A stretch of 64,000 bases of DNA, from the NCBI RefSeq assembly GCF_002878395.1, contig NC_061120.1:117415569-117479568 (forward strand), in the 5' to 3' direction. Positions 48,645-60,282 of this stretch are shown here, one piece after another. The position numbers and the translations under genes are program-made. A model generated the notes under the pieces. The model made no database searches, was not told the origin of the DNA, and saw only the letters and a program-made list of their open reading frames with translations. The first letter of the stretch is position 1. The number at the start of each line of letters is the position of its first letter. The DNA is from Capsicum annuum. Lineage: Eukaryota; Streptophyta; Magnoliopsida; Solanales; Solanaceae.

Positions 48645-49915
48645 CCACCCCACACTTAAAGCCTTGTTCATCCTTGAACAATTCTTAACTATAAGCATCA
48701 TGATATGAAGAAAATCCACACTTATACTACATGCAAGATACTCAATCTAGTACTAAAATAACTACACATAATGCAAGTTACTACACTAAGCATGTTTCAA
48801 CACAATTGAAAGCTAAAGAACACTACTGAAAAACAACCTAGCCTCAAGAATTGACTCACCTAGTTGGAAAACTCATGCTTATTTCTTAATCAAGGATACC
48901 ATACAAATCACCCACACTCGTCAAATATGTGCCCTCACAATAAGAGAGTTACCCATAATTACTCACAATAATGCAATTTATAAAATAATGGCCATAAGAA
49001 TCAAATTATGCTCACTCTCACAAGGAAATCACAAGTTACACATAATGAACCATATTCTTTCCCTTAGTGTAATGCTCTAATAATATAAGATTGTCAAGTA
49101 TAGGATTAATTAGGTCTTTTTCTTGTTTTAATGTAGTATATATTTCCTAAGTTCTTTAATACGCTACATCATACATTTAAAACCAATTTCCAACAACAAA
49201 ATTACACCATTTTTTTGACTTCCACATTCTTTTGTTTTTTCCCAATCTCTTTTAAGCATTTTCACAAACATATGGTGGGCGTATTTTTTACTACCACAAG
49301 AATAAATTTTTCTCTTTTTCACAATCATGGCAATATTTCTAGCTTAATTTATATCACATACATCAACCACACATCAATTATAAACACTAATAACTATTAC
49401 GTTGGGGTATCAATTTCACCTTTCCCTCTTATTTCTCAAACTCCTTAATTAATTTTCATTAAAACACCTAGGAGCTTTTCGGATCAAATTATGGTCTATC
49501 AAAGAAGGGATTAGGCTACTTATAAGGTTGCCAAAGAAAAACTAAAGGATCAATAGGGTTAACTACGATTATGCACAAGGGTAGGACAAATAAAAGGTAT
49601 AAAATGAGGTTATCAAAAAAATGCCTATATCATCTCCTAAACCCACATTCTTTAATTCGCTTCACATACACACTTAGCAAGTTCTAGACATCACATGTAA
49701 CAAGGAATATAAAAATTTCTCACACTCACATGGCATATGTTCAACTCATATAAGATCATCATAAACTCCTCACCAAACCATAGCATAAATTCAAAATTAA
49801 GCCAACAAGTACAAGAGTCATAAAATTAAGCTTAGGAGTTTCATAAAATAGCAATTCATTCAATCAACATGCTTTTACAAACTAACCCACTTGCATCATG
49901 AAATCAAAAATAGCA
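48645..49915 (-). other. 3' internal region of a second, tandem minus element
   Basis: It is collinear with 36560-37615 followed directly by 45437-45700, so it shows the uninterrupted order. Similarity stops at about 49915, where the element is truncated. No ORF is conserved here. Confidence 0.75.
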
Positions 49916-51099
49916 TACTTTCCTTGATTGACTACCTTTTAAGACATTATGTGGCATAATATCATACTACGGTGTCTAAGATATAACAGTAGCTATATCT
50001 ACTATATCAGTTATAGTTCTAGTACCAATAGATGAGGTAGTAGGTAGAGCTCCAACTAAGGTTAGTTGCATAGCTAGTGCAGAGCTTGAGGCTTATAAAG
50101 TTGCAGTGGGACTCTTTGTAGTTGGTGTATCATCCCCCAAGTCAATATGCTTAGTCATATTGTAGGCTTAATCCATTCTTAGATTTCTAAAAGTTATGAT
50201 TCCAAATGGCATTTGTTTTTACATCAATTCCCTTAATACAGAAACATAAATAGATTCACATGGCCTTGTAATATGTCATGGGAATGGGTATAATGTTTCA
50301 CCCCTTATATATCTTATAATCACATCTACTATGATTTCTGGTCCACCCCAAGTCATAGTGGTTGAAATGTAATTTAATTTTAGGATACTTCCTAATCATG
50401 GAGGTGATTATCTTTACCTCTTCAGCCATAGGTCTTTTAATCTTATGTTTCCTAGTTGAAGAAAGACCAATTTGATAAATCTTATCTGCATCTTTCACTT
50501 TCTATCAGTCACTTTATTAAATACCAGGGTTTTTACTTTTAAACACATCACCTCAAACTTATTTAGGTTCTATTTCTAGGATACTGGTTACAATATTATC
50601 ATTCTTAACTTCTTTTTTAAAGCTTACACTTTTTGAGCTAGAATCACTTTCATTTCAATTAGCTCCCTCATTAGACTGGGAGCCAGTACTTTTTGTAATA
50701 TACATTACCTTGTCCAATATCCATAGGCCATAGTATCCTTGACCTCATGTTTGTATTCATCAATTAATTTTTATGTTGAGGATCCTTGCCTACCTTCATA
50801 GTTGCACCACCATGTTTATGGGGAAATTAGGAGGCATTTTGTACATGGGGAATAAGGATGTTAACTTGGTAAGCAAAAGAGACACATATAAAACAAATTT
50901 AACATTGTATTTACCTACCCGATGACTTGACGTGATGACTTATCAACTAGTTAATGGCTTATCAACTTTGAAGTGACATCTCATAATTAGGTTGACAACT
51001 TGTCAACCTTCTTCATCAATGTAATACAAAATGACAATAAAATAAGTTTTAGCTAATAATTTGTGATGACTTAATTGTGAACCTTCTACTTTATATGTT
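49916..51099. other. Unassigned region with a small minus-strand ORF
   Basis: I recognise no family. An open minus-strand stretch at 50298-50498 is Lys/Ile-rich (KHKIKRPMAEEVKIITSMIR) and could be a decayed TE or host-gene exon, but no domain can be named. Other frames are broken. It lies between the truncated Athila-like segment and a chromovirus LTR. Confidence 0.45.
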
Positions 51100-51390
51100 T
51101 TTACCATTTAACCCTCCCTATTATTGCTACATGATTTTTTTTTGGGTGTGGGAATGATTATAATGGATCTTGACTTTGATCAACATTTGATGTTCCATGA
51201 ATTGGGTGGAAAAATAGTCAACATTAATAAATATGACATGTTAATTTTAGGTTGGTAGTGTGGTTGGTGTGATTTTATGGCCTTTGGGTTTCTCTTTGAG
51301 CCTCAGTTTGAAAAATTGTGAAATTGGGTATGGGGAGTCAATATTGTGAAAGCAACCTCATTTTAAACATTTGATGTCGACATTGACTCT

Positions 51391-52283
51391 AAGAGTGTGT
51401 TTGGTATGATGGAAAATATTTTCCATGGAAAATATTTTCTTGGAAAATGTTTTCCTGGAAAATAAGTTGGTTTTCTACTTATTTTCTCATGTTTGGTTGG
51501 TGAGTGAAAAATATTTTTTGAAAAATATTTTATGGCATTTGGTTGATAAGTAGAGACTCTTTTTTAGAAATATATTTTTTAGTGTTTGATTGGTGAGTGA
51601 AAAAATATTTTTTTAAAAAATACTACTAACTGTTAACTAGTATATCAGTAACTCTAGCAACTCAACAATTTGTATGAACTAATTTAAGCATAACAAATAA
51701 TATCAATATCAAATACTAAAATATTACAATCTCTAAATTTAAGAAACTTTTAATTAGCAAATATAGGAGACATTTTTCAATATTTTGTCAGGACAATCTC
51801 AAAAACATATTCAACCTCGTGAAACAAGTTACTTCAATGACAAAATGAAATATGAAATTAGTAAAATTAAAATAGGTAACTCTTCCTTTATGCATATGAA
51901 AATAACAATACATTCAACGAACATTGGAAATGGGAAAAATTTGAGCCTCACTATTTTTTATTTAAAGCAGTGAAAAATTGTAGCAAAGCACAATGAAAAA
52001 TATTTTTGAGTAATGTAAATTTTTGAGAAATGTAAATTTTTTGAGTCATGTGAATATGAGTGTTGTTAGGGTGGAGAAGAGGGGTGGGGGTGGAGTCATA
52101 AGTCACATTTATCATTTTCTAGAAAATGACTTCCCTTGGACCATGAGGGAAGTCATTTTTCCTCAAATTGAGGAAAATGAGTTGTTATGGAAAATGTTTT
52201 CCAAACATTTTATTACAACCAAACAAGGTATAATAAGAAAACATTTTCCAGAAAACATTTTCCATCATACCAAACACACCCTG
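51391..52283. mobile_element. TIR DNA transposon (non-autonomous) in the LTR
   Basis: The ends are inverted repeats: AGAGTGTGTTTGGTATGATGG on the left minus its first base, and on the right the complement of CCATCATACCAAACACACCC. Both continue into GGAAAAT/ATTTTCC subterminal palindromes. The body (about 890 bp) is AT-rich with no transposase; the open stretch 52023-52364 crosses the right end and is not a gene. The CAGGG-like right terminus would fit the hAT group, but no 8-bp target duplication could be defined, so the class is uncertain. Flanking LTR sequence is homologous on both sides, which supports insertion. Confidence 0.7.
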
Positions 52284-53232
52284 AATGTCAACTTTAGTCT
52301 AGTAGAATTTTGTTCCCCATATGGGATTTTGGACAAATCTCGAGGGCTTGATCCACAATATTAAATTTTTAGAAAATTTGTTGGTGCATTAGGGTCCACT
52401 AAAGTAGTGACCGCTTTAGCTTTCTAAGCATCACTTACATAGAGCCCAGCTGGTAGATAGGTACTGCTAAGCGGGCCTTGGCCACTTTAGGAATTTCTGC
52501 CTTAGCGGTATAGGGACCGCTTTAGTGGTCAACCCATGTTGGGCCAGATCGCTTTAGTGGTCGACCCATACTAAAGCAGTTACTTCTTAAGTGATCTACA
52601 CTAGGTCAATATAAAAAACTTCTTCCTCTATTCCTCTTTTATTTTTAAAACTCCGGGGTTTAAGTTGGGAGGATTTTGGATGACTTCATCCATTTTTGTG
52701 CTTGGCTAATATCTAATTAACTATTTTAATTATTTTACTTTGATTCTTGTCATCTAAATCCTGTTAATCTGTGATTTCAATTAAGGAATTTGGGGATTTT
52801 GGCTTTAAAGGACTAAAATGATTTTATTCAATTTAAACACCATTATCAAACCATTTTCACCTGAGTTTTCTTTTATGGATTCCTTTAATCACGGGTAATG
52901 TATTTATGAATAAAAATTCTAGTTGCACCCTTTTTTTTTTAAAACCCTTTTTAGGGGACCATTTTGACCCCAACTTGAAATTAGAAAATATAGGTATGGT
53001 TTGTTTCTTTTTTATACTCAGATTCTATATTTATATATTTTAGTTGATTTTGAGACTGTTTGAGAAGGTAAAATCAATGTGTGAAGGATTTTAGGCTTGG
53101 ATTCATTTTCACTAGGAGGTTATGGCTTAAATTTCTTTTGATTAAGCTGGGTAGTTAATAATTTTTTAAAAATATTCCATGGGTATAAGTAATAATCATA
53201 AAAATAATGTTATTACTATTATGTCCCAGCAT

Positions 53233-53246
53233 GGGGGGGGGGGGGG
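53233..53246. repeat. Run of 14 G
   Basis: A homopolymer inside the 51100-54467 LTR. Its length is prone to sequencing error. Confidence 0.9.
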
Positions 53247-54467
53247 TTTATGTTATTGTTATTTGTAATTTGAGATAATAACTGCTATGTGTGGCCAGCG
53301 TAGGAGTCTTATTTTACAACTTTTGCCTTGTGTATACATTTGGTTGTTTTCTTCATGGTATAAATTCCTAAGTTAGGGTTAATGCGATAGTAATTGTTGT
53401 CTTAATTGGATTTTTAACTCTAATGGTACATGACTTATGTTCAATCATGGATGGCTGACATAATGAGTGGATTTTGGAGCTCATGTGTAGGTCTATTTAT
53501 TAGATTTGAGATTTTTATTGGTGGTTTGGTTGTGAGTATTACATCCCCATTTCATACATGCATTTATGAGATATTTGTTCCATTATGGAAATACTGATTT
53601 GATAGAAATGTGACGCTTTTAGAAAATCTAATATCATAGGCCATGAATTAGAGAAGAGACAAGGATTTTAAGATTGGGATAAGTATTGAGATTTAATATG
53701 GGTTTTGAACCCCCTATGAGTCCTACCTGGCAGAACAGATACTCAATAGGTATATACAGTGGTTACGTGATAACCTAGATCACATCACATCATCATCATA
53801 ATCATACTTATTTTATTGCATTTATTTATGCAGCTTTAGTGTTGTGTTTCAAAATTTTATCTGATGCATGTATATTCTATTTCTTTTACATATCTATCTT
53901 TTATTATATTTAGAACTTTTAGTAGAGACTCTGTGAGCTACCGTTTGGGATGGTTTCTTTTTGCAGGAGACATGATCATAGTGTGTACTTATATACCTTA
54001 TTTCCTACTCTTCTTAGTTAGCCAAAGATACCTAGTGAGTACAAGTGGATTATACTTATCTCTACTATATGCTTTTTATGCAGATCCAGGTATGAGTGCA
54101 TAGCACAACAACTAAGTCTGGGGGTTGGTTTGATATATTTTAGGTAGGGGCCTCTAGATGCTTTTGGAGTTAACCTCTAACCTCATCCTATCTAGTTTAT
54201 GTATTATTTTGAATTTAGAGATAGAATTGTGGTATCTTTTAGATTCTCAATTATATTTTAAAACTTTGATTGTATACAAATTGTTCTTACACTGTGACAC
54301 CATATTTTGGTATGGTTTTTGGTATTATTGTTATTTAGTCTTCTACTATTACTGTACATGTATGATTTTAGTTTGCCGTAGAAGTCACACCTTGAGATAT
54401 TATATTATTTTTCTTATTTCATATCAGCGTAGGTGATTTGCTTACTTGTCAAGGCTTAGTCACGATA

Positions 54468-54707
54468 AGTTCCATCTTGATCTTAGTTTTTGGGTCTTTA
54501 AAAATTACCATTGGAGTATCTAGGCTTATCAGTTTCATTAGTGTAAGAATAGGGTGTTTGGTAGAGTCTTGTGGATCTATACATACATGTTCATATCTAT
54601 CTTCGGGAAACTATAATACATATATAGGAAACTTTCTTAGTTTGTTCCTTATTGTGTGGATCTTTCTTACCTTGTGTTCTAAATTATGTTTCACTTTTTT
54701 TGTACAG
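54468..54707 (+). other. 5' leader of the chromovirus
   Basis: Untranslated segment between LTR and gag, with a degraded primer site right after 54467 ('agttccatcttgatcttag'), a 'cgggaaactataatacatatataggaaactttc' block typical of these leaders, and 'tgtacagATGGTGAGGAC' at the gag start, which resembles a splice-acceptor-like context. Confidence 0.55.
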
Positions 54708-55378
54708 ATGGTGAGGACTAACTTTAATTAGGCTACGGTTGCTGAGCCAGCATTTGAAAAGAGTGCCTAGTCTAGGGAAAAGTGATGATTCATGGATGGA
54801 CACAAGGATATGCCCCTTCCAGAGGTAGTACTAAGGGGATTTACCCTAAGCTTGAGGTTGAGAGTGCTAGATATATAAGACCACTCAGTTTCCACATAGT
54901 TCATTTAGTCCAGTCTTAGATGGGTTATTGATTCATTTGTTGAATTATTTAGAGGGTGTTCCTTTCAGTGTACCTAGTGTTCATCCTGCTCTGAGTATTA
55001 TAACTTCATTAGAGCTAGAGTCTACTTATGGTTTTCCTCTAGCTCTGAGTGTTGCATCTCTATTTGTGCCAATGTCTGCCTATGATATTCCTCTAGTTCT
55101 GAGTTTGGTTCCTCCACTAGTATTGACTTCTACTTATGATACTCCACAAACTTTGAGTATCGTTCCTCATTTTATGCCAGTTTCTGAGTATTTTATTTTC
55201 ATATCAGAATTTCAACCTTCATCTATGTTACCCACTCCGGTGGGATCTTAGCCAGCCAAATTCATTATGCCTCCCATTTCTATGGGTACAGTTATGTCCT
55301 CTGAGGATTAAAAGTAGTTTGTAAGATTTACTCGCTAGGGTCCACCCAAGTTTAATGGTGTCTAGGAGAGGATATCTA
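54708..55378 (+). pseudogene. gag N-terminus of the chromovirus, cut by an LTR
   Basis: ATG at 54708 begins MVRTNFN and stops after a few codons at a mutated position. The open stretch 54928-55251 is a low-complexity Ser/Pro/Leu-rich segment of three related blocks (AYDIPLVLSLVPPL, STYDTPQTLSIVPHF and so on). This is the typical variable N-terminal spacer of these gag proteins. Near 55310 the conserved core start QFVRFT and GPPKFNGV appear, with stops. It ends at 55378 where another LTR is inserted. Confidence 0.65.
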
Positions 55379-57579
55379 TGTAATAACCCTCCAGGTCATT
55401 TTTTATTTCCCTCAGTTTCACCATTTAGAGCTTTTCTATAGATACCCAAGTCATTTATGACTTGCTAGAACTGACAGTTTAGTTACCGGGCAGGTCATTT
55501 GGTTTTTAGAGCCAATTCCCTATTTTAAAGCCTTCACTAGCTTAAATTGGTGATCGGGCAAAAATTTTAGTTAAACTACCTTGTACGCCAATTATGAAAG
55601 TTCCAACAGCTTTGGAACATTGATTTAAGGTTAAGAGGACCCTTGGTTTGGATCTCGAGGTTCCCAGCCTTATTTTGGGCTTTTAGCTGAAATTTAAGTA
55701 AAAGAGAAGTGGGTGTGGGACCTACTTTTCATTGAAACAAACTCAAATAGAGATTTGAACTGCACCATTTAGTTTGGAATGCTAAATATGACAAGGTATC
55801 AGAGTTTTTTTGTGTATAAGGTATTTTGGATGAATCTCAAGGGGTTGGCGGAGACTTGGAAAAATTTCATGTCTTAGTTGGTGCTGGTGGATCGCTTCAG
55901 CAATGCATTTAATCACTTAATCGATTTGCCAAAGCCCTGTAAGTGTCGCTTAAGTGATCTGCCATAGCCCCAACAGGTATCACTCAAGTGAGGCCTATAG
56001 TCACTTAAGCGATAGGCATGGCTGAGTCGGGTATAGTATGATTGGAGGAATTGTCTCTAACGCGACATCTTCATAGAGTGGCCAGTATTAAGTAAATGTA
56101 ACTTGGTTGATTAAGCCACCTGTTATTCGCTTAAGTAACACCTGTGGGCCTAAGAAGGGTCTAAATACCCCACTTAGCCCGATTGTCACCATCCTTCTTC
56201 CATTCTCTACCATTTTAAACCATAAAAGTGAGAACTCTTGGGATAATAAATTTTAGGTGGTTGTGGATCTTTGGTAAAGTATATTTATGCATTTCCCCCC
56301 TTGAATTCGTAGTAAGTTTCCATCTATTATATGATTAAATCCTTTATCTATTTCTAAAATCCCAAGAATCTTGGTGGATTACCTATAGAACCATTCGAGC
56401 TCGAAAGTCACCCATTTTTCTGGGAAAAGGTATCACTCAAGTGAGGCCTATAGTCACTTAAGCGATAGGCATGGCTGAGTCGGGTATAGTATGATTGGAG
56501 GAATTGTCTCTAACGCGACATCTTCATAGAGTGGCCAGTATTAAGTAAATGTAACTTGGTTGATTAAGCCACCTGTTATTCGCTTAAGTAACCCCTGTGG
56601 GCCTAAGAAGGGTCTAAATACCCCACTTAGCCCGATTGTCACCATCCTTCTTCCATTCTCTACCATTTTAAACCATAAAAGTGAGAACTCTTGGGATAAT
56701 AAATTTTAGGTGGTTGTGGATCTTTGGTAAAGTATATTTATGCATTTCCCCCCTTGAATTCGTAGTAAGTTTCCATCTATTATATGATTAAATCCTTTAT
56801 CTATTTCTAAAATCCCAAGAATCTTGGTGGATTACCTATAGAACCATTCGAGCTCGAAAGTCACCCATTTTTCTGGGAAAATATTCCTTGAGCATAGAGG
56901 GCCGTCGTGTTGGTTTCAAAAGTGTGATTCCATAAAAGGGACCCACATGGGATTTTTACATAATTTTGGCCCCAAAGCAAAATTGTGCAATATATGTATC
57001 ATTGTTCTCATTTTGATGAGTAGATTATGATTTTGATAGTGTGAAACCTTGAGAAAGCTTCTCAGAAAGGAAAATAAGTAGTTTAGAGAATTCTTTTGTC
57101 TTTTCTTTAATTTCTAGGTAGGCTACGTTTACTTTCTTCATAGATTGAGCTATCTCGTAGTATGATAATGATATTACAAAAGATATAGGGTGGGATTTAT
57201 GTGTTGGAAGTATGAATGAGAATGTTTTGATTAGTTGAACCCTATATGATATCTTGAAATCATAAATTAGGAGTAATTAGGTCAGCTACTCATGTCTTAT
57301 ATGAAGTTAGCTTCGTGGTTCGTGTTTAGAATGAAAATGCCATAGTAGCTCAACCTAGGAGAAATTACATTAGTCACTCATGTTCATGTTAGAATTTGGC
57401 TTAGTTGCTCAAGTTTTGTGAAATGGCCTTGATTTCTATTACTTTATATGGATTTACATAGTTGCTCATGGTTTGGAGGAATTTTTATCCTAGGAAAAAA
57501 TATGGATAGTTAAAAAATTAGAAATGAATTTAGATACCTTAGTCTAGTCCAAGGTAAAATTTTCCTAAGTGGATTTTGG
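55379..57579 (+). repeat. LTR of the 3.9-kb family, truncated by a later insertion
   Basis: It starts TGTAATAACCCTCC and follows the 31828 LTR in order to about that LTR's position 33440, where the 57580 element interrupts it ('accttagtctagtccaaggtaaaattt' here, 'accttagcctagtctagggtagaattt' there). It holds a 453-bp tandem duplication at 55975-56880. Confidence 0.8.
55975..56880. repeat. 453-bp tandem duplication, two near-identical copies
   Basis: Copy 1 is 55975-56427 and copy 2 is 56428-56880. By reading, the only difference I found is A at 56140 against C at 56593. The other LTRs of this family have this region once. Confidence 0.9.
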
Positions 57580-58088
57580 TGAAACACCTAGAATTTGAAC
57601 CATTGAAAAACAACTTCATTTTTGTGTCTCTGAGTTGGGTACGACTAGAGACTTGAGTCATACCCTTGGTCATGACTGGTACCCACCTTGCCCTCCTCTT
57701 TCATATCTTAGGCAGTATGGTAAGGGTCACTCAATATCCTAGGTATGAGTGACCCCTCCTTAATTGTGACATATGTATACGATTTATATCTAGGGCAATC
57801 ATATAGAGCGAGACTTGAGCTTAAGGTAAATTGTCTTGCATACGGATGATGCTTACTTTGAGGGGGTGAGTCGTACCCTTTAGAGATGACTCATGTATGT
57901 GTTGTCGTACCCCTAACAATGTGTGTCACCTCGGATAAGCCTAGGGTATGAGTTAAGGTACCACTCTTACCTTAGGGCATGATCACTAAGGAAATTATAT
58001 GGGGGAGTCGTACCCATACATGAGCTCACTTTTTAGCTTTTAACTAAGGGTCTTATGGTTATTCCAAGGCCTAAAACCCTAAAAACTC

Positions 58089-58101
58089 TCACTATATATG
58101 G
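58089..58101 (+). promoter_or_regulatory. Candidate LTR TATA box
   Basis: CTCACTATATATG, with the same CTCACTATATA core as the minus-strand LTR near 29035. It lies about 510 bp into the LTR. Confidence 0.45.
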
Positions 58102-58929
58102 AATCAAACCTCTTAAGCCCTCATTACACAAGACTCAAACACTCCAAAACACTCTAAAAGTATTTTTGAGCAAGATTTGAGGCTTTGGTTTGGAGAGAGT
58201 TCATTTAGTGGCAAGAAGGATCCAAGATTGTTGGTGTGTCATCTTGTTTAATGTATATATATTTTCCCCACTTTAAATATCTCTAAACCCATGTATTTCA
58301 CAATTTGATAGTAAGTGTACATGGTAGTTTTGAAATCAAATGAAAAGGGCTTTGTTGCCTAGTGATGTATGATGTTGAATTTTTCTTGACATATGTTTAA
58401 ATGTAATATTTATGATGAATTTCATATGTAGGTTGTTGTTGTATGTGGAGTAACATAAGGTTCTTGAGTAACCCTAATATTGATTATATATACCATAGAA
58501 ATGGCCTTACTAAAGGTATGTACCCAAGTTATGTGTGAAATTATCTCAGTGAGTTGTCTAGTCATATGTTGTTGATGTATTAAACTAGGGAAATGGCCCA
58601 AATAAAGATGGATGAATGATAAATAATGTGTTAAAGCAATTATGAACCATGTGTGATAAAATTGATAACCTTGGTTGTTGACTAATAACCTTGGCCTTAA
58701 ATTATGGGATGAACCAAAGTGTGGTGAGAATGTGGCATAGAATTATTGTAAGTGTCCAGATGACCATAAATTGCTTTTTACGTTGAATTAAGGTAAGGCA
58801 TTAGCCTACTGAGATGGTTGAGAAATAAAGGCTCCCATAAGAACCATGTGGTCATGTATAGTGTTGAATTAGTTAAAGTGCTTAAAGTCCTTAAATGATG
58901 TATTGAATGTATATTGATGTATGGGAAAA

Positions 58930-59430
58930 GGGTTAAAGTCCCAAAAGCCAACTAATAATAGTTGTGATGGCTTGAGGTCAAAGTCCCTTGCCTTATATGA
59001 TTTCTTGAGTTTGAATTCCCTTGCCTTATGAATGGCTTGAGGTTGAAGTCACTTGACCAATGATATTTCTCGAGGTTAAAGTCCCTTACTTAAAGATATC
59101 TCTTAAGGTTAGAGAACCTAACCAAATGGAATGACTTGTGGTTAGAGTACAAGTGTAGCATAAGGTTAGATTCCCTTGCCTAATATGTGAGCATGAGGTC
59201 AAAGTCCTATGTCCAATTGAATGTGTGGACATGTGGTTGATGTCCTATGTTCAATAGAATATGGTAAGGCTAGAGCCCCTTATTTTAATGATTGCATATA
59301 CGGTTAAAGTGCTTGGATAATGAATGAGAAAGCATGGTTGAAGTCCCTTGGATAAGTTAATATGAATATGGTTAAAGTCCTATGCATAATATGAATTGTT
59401 AAACCTATAAGTATGGAAGGTTAGAGCCAC
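58930..59430 (+). repeat. LTR-internal minisatellite, about 33-36 bp units
   Basis: About 15 degenerate units with the core GGTTAAAGTCCCTTGCCTTA, the complement of the arrays at 8070-8360 and 27940-28210. Spacing is mostly 30-38 bp. Confidence 0.85.
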
Positions 59431-60075
59431 CCACTTCATGTCTAATGAATGAATTGTTAAGAATGATGATGAGCCTTGATATCTTGATTAGCATGTGATA
59501 TATCCATATGTATGGATTAGTGTCTGAATAAGATTAAATGTGATATGTTGACTTGATGTTTATTGATAATGATATTTTATCACTTATCGTTGAGTTACAT
59601 ACTAGCATTCCAACTGTTAACTATCTCCCAAAGCTATGTCCCCATGCGACATAGGGGCCAGAGCATCTTCTTCTTTTCCTACGCAGTGATTAGTAGATCA
59701 AAGCGATTTGTGCATTGACTTGAAGTCGTGAGCTTTCTTACTCTAAAAGATCGGTATCTCTTAGTCTTTTAAGATTTGACTTAGACTTATTTAGACTCTG
59801 TTTGGCTATCGACGAGGGCTTGTCCCTATATATATATTTGTTTACTTTGGTTTTATATAGAGGTATTGTGAACAACTGTGAACTTGGGTATGAGTTACGT
59901 GTTTGAATTTAATGTTGACTTATGATTTTAGTTTTGCAATCTTGACTTGTTAATTTAAGTTTCCTCAATTTCTGTTGTATGATGAGATATTTGGGTCAGG
60001 TTATTGAGGTGGCTTCCAATCAATGTAAGCATAGTGGCCCCATACAACATGGCCCAGGGCTCGGGTCGTGTCAAG

Positions 60076-60093
60076 TTGGTATCACAGCCTAGG
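60076..60093 (+). other. Primer-binding site (initiator-Met tRNA type)
   Basis: TTGGTATCACAGCCTAGG, two bases after the LTR end. It matches TTGGTATCAGAGC with one substitution, the best-kept primer site of the window. Confidence 0.85.
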
Positions 60094-60282
60094 TTCATGG
60101 GCAATTGGGTATACACAATGTTGTGTCAAGTAGTTTCTCTTTTATGGGTATGATGCTTGCCATATTTATTAAAGAGGGGCTATGAGACATTGTAGGAATA
60201 TTTCCCTTTCTTGTGTTTTAGTCTCAAGCTATAACGTCTAAGGTCTTGAATTCCACAAATTCCATTAGTTATCTTTAAGATC

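Larger units (their letters stand above)
51100..54467 (+). repeat. 5' LTR of a chromovirus, carrying a DNA transposon
   Basis: Blocks are collinear with the 31828-35769 and 55379-57579 LTRs: 'gttaattttaggttgg' near 51240, then (after the TIR element) 'caaatctcgagggcttgatcc' near 52335 and the 'taagtgatct' region near 52600. It ends CACGATA at 54467 in place of GTGACA. The 5' end is soft, as no clear TGTAA start was found. Removing about 890 bp of TIR element gives roughly 2.5 kb. Openings at 53864-54436 are LTR by-products. Confidence 0.65.
57580..60073 (+). repeat. 5' LTR (2.49 kb)
   Basis: It starts TGAAACACCTAGAATTTG and ends CGGGTCGTGTCA, followed at once by the primer site. It contains the longest version of the 33-bp array (58930-59430) and a CTCACTATATATGG promoter-like motif near 58089. 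Confidence 0.9.

Noticed and set aside
52023..52364. 113-codon frame in the TIR element as a possible transposase
   Set aside because: It runs through the right terminal repeat into the flanking LTR and shows no transposase motif.
53233..53246. G-run as a possible G-quadruplex signal
   Set aside because: A single homopolymer in a decayed LTR with no further G-tracts; length is error-prone.
53864..54731. Series of hydrophobic plus-strand frames resembling membrane proteins
   Set aside because: T-rich LTR and leader sequence gives Leu/Ile/Tyr-rich frames by composition; no family match, and boundaries cross the LTR end.
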